DNA of 64,000 nt from an uncultured Lachnospiraceae bacterium (GCA_902476265.1 CABSCP010000009.1:59240-123239), one strand, 5' to 3'; shown: positions 26,003 through 35,010, counted from the first letter of the stretch. Numbers and translations: made by a program. Notes: generated by a model not told the origin, from the letters alone.

Positions 26003-27073
26003 TCAGTAGATCTGTTCGTTGAACCTGTGTTCCTCGGGCTTTTCATAGCGGTCCATAAAATCATCGCCCAGGAAGATCTTTTCTTTCGCGAAATGGATAG
26101 AATCCGGCACCGTATAGACGGAAACCACCTTGTCAAATTCCAGCCCTTCGATAAAATTCAGGATTTCCATGGGAAATTTCGCATCCAGCACGATATGCTG
26201 AGGGAAAATCTCCCTATAATCCAGCACATCCCTGGGATGGGGCTTTATGAGCACCTGGGCATCTTTGCCGTATTCCTCCACCAGATCCGTGAAAAGCTGC
26301 TTTCGCACATCGAGGCTGCATAGAGGCTCCGACAGCACCAGAACTTTTTTCTCATGATTGGCGCCCGTTTCCAGCTGCCTTGTCAGTCCGTCCATATCCT
26401 CCATGAACACCCGCAGGATCACATTCTTATCCTCCTGGGTCAGACGCCGCACCAGCACTTCCCGGGGCTGCTCGATATATTTGGGACAGGGATATTTTAA
26501 AATGGAAGTATTGTTCACTTCCATATCGACGCAATATTTACTGTATCCGTTCTGGATAAAAATCAAATTTAAAGAAGCCAGGAACGCTTTCAGCTTAAAA
26601 TGTCCCCGGTTATCATAGCGGGCCGTATCATAATAACAGATGCAGTCCAGCCCGTCTTCCAGCGCGTGATACCTGATTTTCTTATAATTCAGATAATAGC
26701 CGATGGGATCGGAATCGCAGAATACATAGATATCCTTATATTTCCGGAAGTCCACGGGGACAAACGCCTCCTGCAGCTTTCCGTAAAGCTTTGTAAACTT
26801 CATCCTGGAAAACAGGTTTGCCAGAAGATTTCCATGATCCGTATGATATTTTGCCAGCTGCGGAAAATAATGCTCTTCTTTCTCCTCAAACATCAGCACT
26901 TCTTCAAACAGTCCGCTCTTTTCGGCTCTCTCTTTCAGATTCCCGAAATCGTTGGACATGGTGCTCAAAAGGAGTGAAGCGTGTCCCCGCATGGGTCTGG
27001 GAAGCGTCAGTTCTTTTAAGCAGGTCACATATACATGATAATACGTATGGCAGACATAAATCCTTTCTTTCAC
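26003..27073 (-). CDS. GT52-family glycosyltransferase (sialyltransferase-like)
   Basis: About 356 residues. IYVCHTYYHVYVTCLKEL near the start, CDSDPIGYYLNY, HALEDGLDCI, LIKPHPRDVLDYREI and the VSVYTVPDS region match the GT52 (Lst-like) fold, whose known members use CMP-sialic acid or UDP-sugars. A pse operon starting 2 kb away suggests a CMP-nonulosonate donor. Start choice: GTG 27073 has AGGAG 7 nt upstream; ATG 27079 is too close to it, and ATG 27088 has no site. It is the first gene of the 12-kb upstream unit. Family assignment is good; the donor is inferred from context. Confidence 0.8.
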   Translation of the reverse strand: MKERIYVCHTYYHVYVTCLKELTLPRPMRGHASLLLSTMSNDFGNLKERAEKSGLFEEVLMFEEKEEHYFPQLAKYHTDHGNLLANLFSRMKFTKLYGKLQEAFVPVDFRKYKDIYVFCDSDPIGYYLNYKKIRYHALEDGLDCICYYDTARYDNRGHFKLKAFLASLNLIFIQNGYSKYCVDMEVNNTSILKYPCPKYIEQPREVLVRRLTQEDKNVILRVFMEDMDGLTRQLETGANHEKKVLVLSEPLCSLDVRKQLFTDLVEEYGKDAQVLIKPHPRDVLDYREIFPQHIVLDAKFPMEILNFIEGLEFDKVVSVYTVPDSIHFAKEKIFLGDDFMDRYEKPEEHRFNEQIY

Positions 27074-27193
27074 ACCCATTCTCCTCATAAGCTTTGCGAA
27101 ATCTCCGATCCTGAAACAGACACACTCTGCGGCTTCCCCCTGCCGCCCGTTTTTTGCCGTTCCCTTTCAGGCGTCCCCCGGCACTATCGTTAT

Positions 27194-27223
27194 ATTTTAC
27201 CACATCCTGCCTGTCCAATGCAA
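27194..27223 (-). promoter_or_regulatory. Sigma-A-like promoter of the upstream glycan unit
   Basis: Minus strand TTGCAT (27223-27218), 18-nt spacer, TAAAAT (27199-27194) preceded by TGG (extended -10). It gives a leader of about 110 nt before the GT52 gene. Confidence 0.55.
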
Positions 27224-27245
27224 GTTTTGCGTCAACGTTGCAAAG

Positions 27246-27286
27246 AACCGCCTGTGAGGCCGCCGGACGGCGGAGCGCAGGCGGTT
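27246..27286 (-). terminator. Rho-independent terminator after cotH-like gene
   Basis: AACCGCCTG/CAGGCGGTT stem with a GC-rich inner hairpin (CCGCCG...CGGCGG), three bases below the CotH-kinase stop. The minus-strand tail is TCTTTG, only moderately T-rich. Confidence 0.6.
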
Positions 27287-27289
27287 TTC

Positions 27290-28897
27290 TCACCGCATAT
27301 CCTGCCAGGCAGCTTCAAAGGCCATGTCCTGGTAGACCGGCTTATAGGGATCGTATTTTTTCCCGTCGTCACGATACCATCCGATGAAAAGATGATCGTT
27401 TAAAAACGGTGTAGGTAAATCTCCCAGAAGACCGCCGTCTTTCACGTAAAATTTACGCCAGTCCACCCCCTGGACCTGCAGGGACACCGTATGATAAATT
27501 TCCCCGTCCATCCACACTTCCTTTAAAAATTCCGTCCTCTTTTCCACAAAATACTTCAAATAACGCAGGTTATCTTCATAACTTTCATAATACTGGAAAC
27601 GGTTATCCATTTCCGCCCACCGGATATGGTTCATCTGCATGGAAGCGGCGGTCTGTGCTGCCAGCCGGTCCAGTCCAGTGTCGAGCAGTTCCTCTAAAAG
27701 AGGATAATAAATCTTTTCAAAGCAGTCGAAAACTGCCAGACGGAACTCTTCCTGATCCATCAGGGCGCTGTACAAATCCGGGCCATATAAATGATCCGAC
27801 AATTCGGTGATGCCCTTCGGATCGCTGTTCATTTCATCCAACGCAGCATTTCCAAAAATAGCGTCATAGTCCCAGGCCGGTCCTGCATAGAGTTTTTCTT
27901 CCCCTTCCGGGATATAGTAATAAGCGCTGGTAACGCCGCCGTCATAATTTTTCGTAATTTCTTCCAGCAGATATTTGCGCACGAAGGAATCCAGGTCAAA
28001 ATAATCGGTCCAGCTCCTTTGGGTATCCGGATTCTTTCCGTCCACCGCAAAAGCGGCGTCTTCGGCTTCCTGCACCAGTCTCTGTATCCACTCCATCTGC
28101 CCCTCTTCGGGATTTTCGGGGCTTTCTATCAGATAATACTCTCCTTTGTCCGTCACAAAACCGCGCTTTCCTTCCGTATATACCGCAATTTCCCAACGGT
28201 CTTTCAGTTCCCGTTCCAGTAAAAAACCGCCGCCGATCTCCACTCTGTTTTCCCGCGCCTGCACTTTTTCACAGAGTACATAGCTGCCCTGATACTCTCC
28301 GTTGCAATACAGATCCACGGGCACACTCTCCGGGGTATAGGAAAGTCCGACTTCCCGGGCCAAATTCAGAGCGATGGTGTTGCGGATTCCCGTTTCATCA
28401 AATCCGTTGGCCAGAAGAATCCAGGTTTTCGCCTCTCCCATCCCAAACAGATCCGCTTTTTCCGACAGCTTGATCTGAAACGGTTTTTTCTCCAGCGACC
28501 AGGTGGAATTCCCCCGGCCCTTCATTTCCTCGATGACTCCTTCATAGACCTTGGATCCGTCCGCCAGTGTAATGGTGATTCTGCCGGCTTCTGCAGCCTC
28601 CTTATCCTCCCGCAGCCTGTCCAGGGAACCGCTCTCTGTGGTGATTTCCAGGCTGGCAAGATTTTGGGACTGCAGCACCGTAACCCCTTTTCCTTCGTAC
28701 CTTTTTTCTTCCGCCGCCCGGTTGGCCCAGGAGGGAAGAAAAAGATATTTCTCCCCGTCTTTCGCTTCATAGAGTTCCACATCCGCATACTGATAAGCGC
28801 GGGCTCTGTCCGTCTCCGCCAAAACGGAAACCACCCCGGCCGCACACAATAGCCCCATCAGTAAAAACAGCTTCTTCCAGTTTCTTTTTTCTATCAC
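27290..28897 (-). CDS. CotH-like kinase, secreted or membrane-anchored
   Basis: 535 residues. An N-terminal hydrophobic segment (about 8-27) is probably a signal anchor. An Ig-like/strand region leads into the CotH domain: MKGRGNSTWSLEKKPFQIKL (nucleotide-contacting Lys/Gln), YVLCEKVQ, FLLERELKDR, and the metal-binding AGPAWDYDAIFGN. CotH proteins are atypical protein kinases, first found phosphorylating spore-coat proteins; Lachnospiraceae carry extracytoplasmic relatives of unknown target. The C-terminal about 50 residues look like a separate small domain. The start is GTG 28897 with GGAG 9 nt above. It is transcribed alone, divergently from the pse operon, with its own promoter and terminator, so a role in modifying a surface glycan or glycoprotein is possible but unproven. 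Confidence 0.85.
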   Translation of the reverse strand: MIEKRNWKKLFLLMGLLCAAGVVSVLAETDRARAYQYADVELYEAKDGEKYLFLPSWANRAAEEKRYEGKGVTVLQSQNLASLEITTESGSLDRLREDKEAAEAGRITITLADGSKVYEGVIEEMKGRGNSTWSLEKKPFQIKLSEKADLFGMGEAKTWILLANGFDETGIRNTIALNLAREVGLSYTPESVPVDLYCNGEYQGSYVLCEKVQARENRVEIGGGFLLERELKDRWEIAVYTEGKRGFVTDKGEYYLIESPENPEEGQMEWIQRLVQEAEDAAFAVDGKNPDTQRSWTDYFDLDSFVRKYLLEEITKNYDGGVTSAYYYIPEGEEKLYAGPAWDYDAIFGNAALDEMNSDPKGITELSDHLYGPDLYSALMDQEEFRLAVFDCFEKIYYPLLEELLDTGLDRLAAQTAASMQMNHIRWAEMDNRFQYYESYEDNLRYLKYFVEKRTEFLKEVWMDGEIYHTVSLQVQGVDWRKFYVKDGGLLGDLPTPFLNDHLFIGWYRDDGKKYDPYKPVYQDMAFEAAWQDMR

Positions 28898-28948
28898 GTT
28901 TCTTCACTCCGGTAAATTTATTTGGCACAAAAGCAGTGTCTCGGAATC

Positions 28949-28978
28949 AGTATACCGCAGCTTCCCCTTCTTTCACAA
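28949..28978 (-). promoter_or_regulatory. Promoter of cotH-like gene
   Basis: Minus strand TTGTGA (28978-28973), 18-nt spacer, TATACT (28954-28949); about 50 nt above the GTG start. Confidence 0.6.
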
Positions 28979-29030
28979 TCAAAAAGGGCGGGCTTTTTTC
29001 GGAATCCATTTCAGTGAAGAACAAATTTTT

Positions 29031-29060
29031 TTGAAAAAAGCGGATCCGCTGTGTTATACT
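29031..29060 (+). promoter_or_regulatory. Promoter of pseFIG operon with palindromic spacer
   Basis: TTGAAA (29031-29036), 18-nt spacer, TATACT (29055-29060). The spacer contains the perfect 12-bp palindrome AGCGGATCCGCT (29039-29050), which could be a repressor site. The leader to pseF is about 65 nt. Confidence 0.65.
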
Positions 29061-29131
29061 ATAAAAATACCGGAGAGACAAAAGGTATTTTACCCCTGTC
29101 ATCCAAAAATACAAACAGCAGGAGGTTTCTC

Positions 29132-29824
29132 ATGTCCGCACTCGCTATCATCACCGCCCGGGGAGGCAGCAAAAGGATTCCCCGCAAAAATATACGCCCC
29201 TTTTTAGGAAAACCCATTTTAGTTTATTCCATAGAGGCCGCTCTTTCCTCCGGCGCTTTTTCAGAGGTTATGGTATCGACAGACGATGCCGAAATTGCCG
29301 CCATCGCCCGCAAGGCAGGCGCCAGGGTGCCGTTCATGCGCAGCGAAGGCGCATCCAACGACTATGCATCCACGGATGACGTCATCCGGGAAGTTCTGGA
29401 TTCCTATGCCGCTTTAGGCAGACATTTTGATGCCTTTTGCTGCATTTATCCCACCGCCCCTTTCGTCACAGCCCAAAAGCTGTGCGACGCCATGAAAATG
29501 CTGGAAACAGCCGAATCCGTCATGCCCGTAGTCCCTTTTTCCTATCCGGTGCAACGGGGCCTTTCCCTGGACAAGGAGGGGCATATCGGTTATAAATGGC
29601 CGGAATTTGCCTGTTCCCGCAGCCAGGACCTGGAAAAACTATATCATGACTGCGGCCAGTTCTACGCTTGCCGCACACAAGCTTTTCTGCGCGAAGGCAC
29701 CACAGACGTAAAAGAAATGGTTCCTCTGATCCTTTCCGAAATGGAGGTCCAGGATATCGACACCCTTGAGGATTGGGAAATCGCGGAACTGAAATATCAG
29801 AAAATGATGGAGAAACATGCATGA
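29132..29824 (+). CDS. pseF: Pseudaminic acid cytidylyltransferase
   Basis: 230 residues. CTP-binding signature IITARGGSKRIPRKNIRPF at the start, VMVSTDDAEIA, CCIYPTAPFVTA and a C-terminal EVQDIDTLEDWEIAE follow PseF rather than NeuA. It activates pseudaminic acid to CMP-Pse. ATG 29132 has AGGAGG 6 nt above; an upstream in-frame start would begin inside the promoter. First gene of a three-gene plus-strand operon, overlapping pseI by 4 bp (ATGA). Confidence 0.92.
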   Translation: MSALAIITARGGSKRIPRKNIRPFLGKPILVYSIEAALSSGAFSEVMVSTDDAEIAAIARKAGARVPFMRSEGASNDYASTDDVIREVLDSYAALGRHFDAFCCIYPTAPFVTAQKLCDAMKMLETAESVMPVVPFSYPVQRGLSLDKEGHIGYKWPEFACSRSQDLEKLYHDCGQFYACRTQAFLREGTTDVKEMVPLILSEMEVQDIDTLEDWEIAELKYQKMMEKHA

Positions 29825-30873
29825 ATAAGGAAATTTATATCGGAGGAAAGCGCATTGCCGCCGATTCCCCCACCTTTATCGTGGCGGAAATGTCCGCCAA
29901 CCACTTACAGGACTATGACCGCGCGGTGCGCATCCTGCACGCGGCCAAAGAGGCCGGCGCCGACGCCATTAAGCTTCAGACCTACAAAGCGGATACCATC
30001 ACCATAGACAGCGATGCCGAATGTTTTCAGATCACCGGCGGCACCCTTTGGGACGGCACCACGCTGCATAAACTTTACGAGGAAGCCTACACGCCCTGGG
30101 AATGGCACTCATCGCTGATGGAGGAGGCGAAAAAGCTGGGACTGATCTGCTTTTCCTCTCCTTTTGATTTCACAGCGGTGGATCTCATGGAAGAGTTGGA
30201 CATGCCTGCCTACAAAATCGCTTCCTATGAAATCAATGATATTCCTCTGATCCGCAAAATCGCCAGGCTTCATAAGCCCGTGATTTTCGCCACCGGCATC
30301 GCCAGGCTGGAGGACATCGAACGGGCTCTGGCTGTCTGCAGGGAGGAAGGGAACGAAGACGTGATCCTTTTAAAATGTGTCTCCGCCTATCCCACCCCTT
30401 ATGAAGATGTGAATCTGAGAGTCATTCCTACACTGGAACAGACCTTTGACTGTCTCACCGGGCTCTCCGACCATACCATGGGAACGGCAGTGGCCTGCGG
30501 CGCGGTCAGCCTGGGTGCAAAGATGGTGGAAAAGCATCTGACGCTAAGCCGCGCCGACGGAGGTCCGGACGGCGCATTTTCCATGGAACCCGCAGAATTT
30601 AAAGAAATGACGGACAACATCCGCATTCTCGAAAAGGCGCTGGGACGTCCCGCTTACCGCCTCACCGAGGTTCAGGAATTTGAGCGTTCCGGTTCCCGCT
30701 CTCTTTTTGTGGTGAAGGATATGGAGCAGGGAGAAGCTTTTACTCCCGAAAATGTGAAATCCATCCGCCCCGGCTGCGGACTGCATACCATGTATTACGA
30801 AGAAATTCTGGGCAGAACAGCTTCCTGTCCCGTCAGAAAGGGGACTCCGCTGTCATGGAACATCATCCGTTAG
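29821..30873 (+). CDS. pseI: Pseudaminic acid synthase
   Basis: 350 residues, NeuB/PseI family. An N-terminal TIM barrel (VAEMSANHLQDYDRA, IKLQTYKADT, FSSPFDFTAVDLMEEL, GLSDHTMG, VEKHLTLSRADGGPDGAFS) is followed by a C-terminal SAF antifreeze-like domain (about 290-350). FSMEP after the barrel and KLQTYKADT are PseI-like. It condenses PEP with 2,4-diacetamido-2,4,6-trideoxy-altrose. ATG 29821 overlaps the pseF stop; the next gene starts 19 bp inside its end. Confidence 0.92.
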   Translation: MNKEIYIGGKRIAADSPTFIVAEMSANHLQDYDRAVRILHAAKEAGADAIKLQTYKADTITIDSDAECFQITGGTLWDGTTLHKLYEEAYTPWEWHSSLMEEAKKLGLICFSSPFDFTAVDLMEELDMPAYKIASYEINDIPLIRKIARLHKPVIFATGIARLEDIERALAVCREEGNEDVILLKCVSAYPTPYEDVNLRVIPTLEQTFDCLTGLSDHTMGTAVACGAVSLGAKMVEKHLTLSRADGGPDGAFSMEPAEFKEMTDNIRILEKALGRPAYRLTEVQEFERSGSRSLFVVKDMEQGEAFTPENVKSIRPGCGLHTMYYEEILGRTASCPVRKGTPLSWNIIR

Positions 30874-31910
30874 TCTATATCCGCACGGACGGCAACGAAA
30901 CCATCGCCACCGGGCACCTCATGCGCTGCCTATCCATCGCCCGGGCGCTGGCAAAACGGGGCGCCAGAACCGCCTTTATCCTTTCCGACTCCGTGTCCTC
31001 TTCCATCCTGCATCATATGCTCATGCCGGAAGAAATTTCACAAAGCGTATACTCTATCATCCAGTTACAGACGGATTATCGTAATCCCGACAATGAAATT
31101 TCCCTTATGCAGGGGATTCTCTCTTCCCACAACGTGTCCTGTCTGCTGGTGGATTCCTACTTTGTGTCACAGAAATATCTGTCCGCCATGAGCCAAATCT
31201 GCCGCACCGCCTATATGGATGACCTGCAGGCCTTTGACTATCCGGTGGATATCGCCGTCAATTATGACATCATTGTGGATCGGGATTTTTATAAAAGCGC
31301 CGGACTTGTGCTGGCCGGAGGCGCTTACGCCCCTCTCCGGGAGCAGTTTTCCCTGCACCCCTACCATCCCTGGGATCAGGTGCAGGATATCCTCATTTCC
31401 ACCGGGGGAACTGATCCTTTCAATATCGCCGGCGGGCTTCTTGGCCGGATGATTTCTTCCGATTTTTGGAAAGACGTTTCTTTTCATGTGCTGACCGGCC
31501 CTCTGCATGTCCATAAAAGCGAACTGCAGTCCATGGCACGGCAGGAGAAACGGATTCACCTGCACGAAGGGATTTCAGAAATGGCCTCCCTGATGGCGGA
31601 ATGCGATCTGGCTTTCTCGGCCGGAGGCACCACCCTCTATGAGCTGTGCGCGGTGGGCGTGCCTTCCGTCAGCTACAGCATGGCCGACAATCAGGTGCCG
31701 GGCGTCAAAGCCTTCGACCAGGCCGGACTGATTCCCTGGATCGGTGATATCCGGAATAACCCGTCCTTCTATGACACCGCCCTGGAAAAACTGGTCTCCA
31801 TGGTTCTGGATCCGGCCGGCCGCCGGGAGCAGTCCCTTCGGATGCGCATGGCGGTTGACGGCGCGGGTGCGGACCGGATCGCCTCTTCCCTGATCCGGAT
31901 TCCCGGTTGA
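30855..31910 (+). CDS. pseG: UDP-2,4-diacetamido-2,4,6-trideoxy-beta-L-altropyranose hydrolase
   Basis: 351 residues, GT-B fold PseG. It opens VYIRTDGNETIATGHLMRCLSIARAL, with the catalytic His in GHLMRC. ILISTGGTDPFNI and FSAGGTTLYELCAVGVPSV are the nucleotide-sugar contacts. It removes UDP to give the free sugar used by PseI. The order pseF-pseI-pseG is compact with overlapping ends. pseB is 3.1 kb away on the other strand, and pseC is not visible in the window. A bidirectional terminator follows. Confidence 0.92.
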   Translation: MEHHPLVYIRTDGNETIATGHLMRCLSIARALAKRGARTAFILSDSVSSSILHHMLMPEEISQSVYSIIQLQTDYRNPDNEISLMQGILSSHNVSCLLVDSYFVSQKYLSAMSQICRTAYMDDLQAFDYPVDIAVNYDIIVDRDFYKSAGLVLAGGAYAPLREQFSLHPYHPWDQVQDILISTGGTDPFNIAGGLLGRMISSDFWKDVSFHVLTGPLHVHKSELQSMARQEKRIHLHEGISEMASLMAECDLAFSAGGTTLYELCAVGVPSVSYSMADNQVPGVKAFDQAGLIPWIGDIRNNPSFYDTALEKLVSMVLDPAGRREQSLRMRMAVDGAGADRIASSLIRIPG

Positions 31911-31968
31911 AAATCTTCAAATTCACAGACAAAGGGAACCCTGCTTTGAAGGATTCCAACCTGATAAA

Positions 31969-31994
31969 AAGCCCCTGCCGGCCGGCAGAGGCTT
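31969..31994. terminator. Bidirectional terminator between pseG and DUF5348 gene
   Basis: Stem AAGCC-CTGCCG / CGGCAG-GGCTT with T-rich tails both ways (GTTCTTTTT on plus, TTTTTATC on minus); the genes converge here. Confidence 0.8.
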
Positions 31995-32001
31995 GTTCTT
32001 T

Positions 32002-32229
32002 TTATTCCGTTTTAATTCTGGCCTGACATCCGTTTACCTGTACATTCGGCAGATACTTGAAATACCATTCCCCCAGCTTCTCGGAATACTGAAGGATGAC
32101 AGGGATCCAGACTTCACATAGATAGATGTACAGCTGCTGTCCCGCTTTGATCAGCCGTTGCAGACAACTGCGGGAGTCCGCCAGCACATATCCGTGTTCT
32201 TTATTACTGTACACAAGTACACCTTCCAC
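32002..32229 (-). CDS. Small DUF5348-like protein
   Basis: 75 residues: VEGVLVYSNKEHGYVLAD at the start, WIPVILQYSEKLGEWYFKYL in the middle. The pattern of a short strand, basic/Trp core and Tyr-rich end resembles DUF5348, a small domain common in Clostridia, often near regulators or mobile DNA; function unknown. GTG 32229 is chosen because AGGAGG lies 7 nt upstream; the ATG at 32247 would place the ribosome site within the gene. Last gene after the GT2. Confidence 0.65.
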   Translation of the reverse strand: MEGVLVYSNKEHGYVLADSRSCLQRLIKAGQQLYIYLCEVWIPVILQYSEKLGEWYFKYLPNVQVNGCQARIKTE

Positions 32230-32345
32230 TTTGTTCCCTCCTTTCATTTTCCTGATGCAATCCCCCTTGCTGATTCCATTCTATTGAAAAAATGTGAGGA
32301 AACTATGTCCAATTTCTGGATATTCTCTTAAAGAAAAGCAAATTT

Positions 32346-33380
32346 TTATTTTTGTCTGCGAAGGCTCTTCCTGAAATTCCGGTAGGCCCAGAGCAGTTTA
32401 TAATATGCCATGAAAAACAGGGTGGATTTCTGCTGCATGGCGATCAGTTTTTTCTCTTCCGCATGTACCCGTTCCTGATAATAGGGATTTTCCATGAACT
32501 CCGGAAACGTCCGGCGCATTTCATCTCCCATCTCTTTTACAAAACGGCCGGATTTATGCCCCTTTCCCACCATATAGGAAAAAAGAGTATTCACATAAAA
32601 CAACACCGTAAATTCAAAGCAGATTTCCGGGCGGTATTTTTCCAGATAACCGAAGCGCAGCGCCTCCCGCACGATGCCTCTGCCCGCTTCCATTCTGTCC
32701 TCACACCGCTGCTTTGTGATGGTATGGACCGTAGAAGTCCCATGCTGATAATAATAGTACATGGGTTCGGGAATGTATTCATAATGCCGGGCATGCAGCA
32801 TGATCGCATCGCCCACGGCATTGTCCTCGTAAAAAATATGCTCCGGAAAGCGGATCCCGTTGTCTGTGAAAATCTCCCGCCGATACACTTTTACCACCAG
32901 GCTCCCGCTGTCCAGGATCAGGGCGCGGTATTTCTCCTCGGTCAGCACGCCGCACTGTTCCGGCCTGCTGTTTGGGACCACCTGTCCGATTTCCATGCTG
33001 TGTTCCTCTGTCAGATTGTAGTCACAGCCCACCATATCCGCGCCGGTTTCTTCCGCCTTTTTCAGAAGCTTTTCGTACATGTCAGGGGTGATCCAGTCGT
33101 CGCTGTCAATAAAACCGATCCATTCCCCTTTTGCCAGGGAAAGGCCGATATTTTTTGCCCCGCCCTGCCGTTTATTCACCTCAGAATGGACAGCCTTGAA
33201 CTTCTCCGGATATTTTTCCTCATAATTTTTTAAGATGGAAAAGGAATTGTCTGTAGACGCATCATCCACCGCAATGATCTCATAATCTTTCACCGTCTGA
33301 CGCACCAGTGATTCCAGGCAATATTCCAGTTTCCCGCCGGCGGCCATATTATAAACCGGCACGATGATACTCAGTTTCAT
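32346..33380 (-). CDS. GT2 glycosyltransferase, capsule type
   Basis: 344 residues. GT-A fold: LSIIVPVYNMAAGGKLEYCL, VDDASTDNS, and the DxD-type FIDSDDWITPDMYEKLL. HIFYEDNAVGDAI is the acceptor-side base region of this subfamily. No membrane spans; probable cytoplasmic-side inverting transferase adding a sugar to the lipid-linked glycan. ATG 33380 has GGGAG 6 nt above; the Met at 33404 has none. It is 45 bp below the GT-C gene and ahead of the DUF5348 gene. Confidence 0.88.
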   Translation of the reverse strand: MKLSIIVPVYNMAAGGKLEYCLESLVRQTVKDYEIIAVDDASTDNSFSILKNYEEKYPEKFKAVHSEVNKRQGGAKNIGLSLAKGEWIGFIDSDDWITPDMYEKLLKKAEETGADMVGCDYNLTEEHSMEIGQVVPNSRPEQCGVLTEEKYRALILDSGSLVVKVYRREIFTDNGIRFPEHIFYEDNAVGDAIMLHARHYEYIPEPMYYYYQHGTSTVHTITKQRCEDRMEAGRGIVREALRFGYLEKYRPEICFEFTVLFYVNTLFSYMVGKGHKSGRFVKEMGDEMRRTFPEFMENPYYQERVHAEEKKLIAMQQKSTLFFMAYYKLLWAYRNFRKSLRRQK

Positions 33381-33425
33381 AGTCGGCTCCCATCTGCGCG
33401 CCATGGCGCAAATTTCCGTAAGTGG

Positions 33426-34877
33426 TCACTCCAGGGGCTGGGGATTTGGCCCCTTTGTCACCCTGTAAATGTCAAATTCATTATGCTCGATCCCAAAATG
33501 GCCCATGTATTCTATCTGCAGGTCATAGGGCAGAATCTGGGGCGGGACAAATTCCCACTCTCCCGGGGTGTTCAAAAACCAGATATTGTCAAAATCCTGA
33601 TCCAGGTCCACATCCCGCACATAGGACAGCTTCTCTTCCGGGAAATAGTAGGAATAACAAAATTCATACACTTCAAGATTATAAACGATGAGGTCGTTTT
33701 CTCCCACATTTTCCCGCCAGAAATCCACCGTCTGATCCGTCAGCGTGCTCTTATATTCCTGACGCCAGGTTTCCAGATACTGTACCGCGCCCAGAAAAAG
33801 AACAAAAATACAGACAGGAATCAGGATTTTCTTCCGGTCCGCAAACCGGGCCAGGGCGATTGCCAGAAAGAGACAGAAAAGCCCCATGGCCGGAAAAACG
33901 TACTGATCTCTGTAAACCGGCCGGATGGCAAAGGACAGGATCACTCCCGTGATGCCGGTGAGGGCGGGCACCAGCATAAACAGCTGGGCGCAGACAGCAT
34001 CCCTCTTTGAGCGGGCGGCTTTTTCTCCGTCCCCTCTCCTTTTGAGCGCTCCCGCCAGCGTCACAATCCCGGCGCAGATACAGAGTCCGGTGAACACCCA
34101 TGCAGGCCATTTCCATCTGCTGATGCCAAAAGCCCACTGAAAGTAATCAGCGATGGTTTCCCATGTGATTTCCGGTATCCAATAGCTTTTGGACACACCG
34201 GAAAACTGATAGGCAAACACGGAAAACCAGGGCAGATATCCAGTTATCATGAGAGCGGAGGCCGGCAGCCAGCATTTCAGCTTCTCCCGCCGCCCGATGC
34301 ACAGTGCCAAAAACAGAATGCCGCAGATGACGATGACCGACCCAAACGCGAAATAGTGGAGATAGGCCGCCGCCAGCGCGGAGAGGATCAGCCCGGCCCA
34401 GGCTCGCTTTTTTTCTTCAAAATAGCATTCGAACGCATACAGGCCGCAGGCCGTTACCGCCAGAAGCGCCATGGAATACATCCGCACCTGAACCGCATAT
34501 TCCATGGAGCAGGGGATACACCCTAAAATCCAGATATAAAACAGCGCTGTCACCTCTCCGAAGTGCCTTCTCACCTTTGTGGCGCCCAGCACAAGCGTCA
34601 GCGTCATGGGAACCAGCGTCACAACCTTTTGCACCTGCAGGCTGTTTCCGAAGATCAGCTGCGCTGTTTTGGCGATAAAATAATAAAGAGGCGGATGTAC
34701 ATCTTTCGCCGTTCCCTCCACAATATCCCGAAAACCGCCCCGAATGAGCTTCATTGTAAAAATTTCATCCGTCCAGACGTTCTGATTAAAAATCAACGAT
34801 ACATAAAGCAATGTAAAAAAAAGGATGCTCCCCCAGATCAAACCTGTCATTCGCTTCTGCCGCTTTGCCTCTGTCAT
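33426..34877 (-). CDS. GT-C (PMT/ArnT-like) membrane glycosyltransferase
   Basis: 483 residues, around eleven helices. The first loop has VWTDEIFTMKLI (acidic DE pair) and then DVHPPLYYFIAKTAQ, the diagnostic TDE...HPPLYY layout of GT39/GT83 enzymes and EpsE/MptA-like relatives. The C-terminal external domain, after about residue 370, is soluble. It should use an undecaprenyl-phosphate sugar. ATG 34877 (GGGAG 7 nt above) was preferred to ATG 34916, which lacks a site. It lies between pseB and the GT2. Confidence 0.82.
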   Translation of the reverse strand: MTEAKRQKRMTGLIWGSILFFTLLYVSLIFNQNVWTDEIFTMKLIRGGFRDIVEGTAKDVHPPLYYFIAKTAQLIFGNSLQVQKVVTLVPMTLTLVLGATKVRRHFGEVTALFYIWILGCIPCSMEYAVQVRMYSMALLAVTACGLYAFECYFEEKKRAWAGLILSALAAAYLHYFAFGSVIVICGILFLALCIGRREKLKCWLPASALMITGYLPWFSVFAYQFSGVSKSYWIPEITWETIADYFQWAFGISRWKWPAWVFTGLCICAGIVTLAGALKRRGDGEKAARSKRDAVCAQLFMLVPALTGITGVILSFAIRPVYRDQYVFPAMGLFCLFLAIALARFADRKKILIPVCIFVLFLGAVQYLETWRQEYKSTLTDQTVDFWRENVGENDLIVYNLEVYEFCYSYYFPEEKLSYVRDVDLDQDFDNIWFLNTPGEWEFVPPQILPYDLQIEYMGHFGIEHNEFDIYRVTKGPNPQPLE

Positions 34878-34948
34878 TCCTTTTCTCCCGGTCTGTTTTA
34901 AAAAATAGCCGTCCATGATACCCGCATATTTCCGGGCCTGACGGGAAA

Positions 34949-34969
34949 GAGGGTGTCTCAGACACCCTC
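34949..34969 (-). terminator. Hairpin terminator or attenuator below pseB
   Basis: Perfect 9-bp stem GAGGGTGTC/GACACCCTC with a 3-nt loop, 41 bp below the pseB stop. The minus-strand tail TTTCCC is short, so read-through into the GT-C gene is likely. Confidence 0.5.
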
Positions 34970-35010
34970 CGCTTTTTCCTGATCACAGAAAGAATGCAAC
35001 ACGTTCTTTC

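Noticed and set aside
28981..28999. Possible terminator AAAAAG-loop-CTTTTT upstream of pseF
   Set aside because: Only six A-T-rich pairs; too weak to call.
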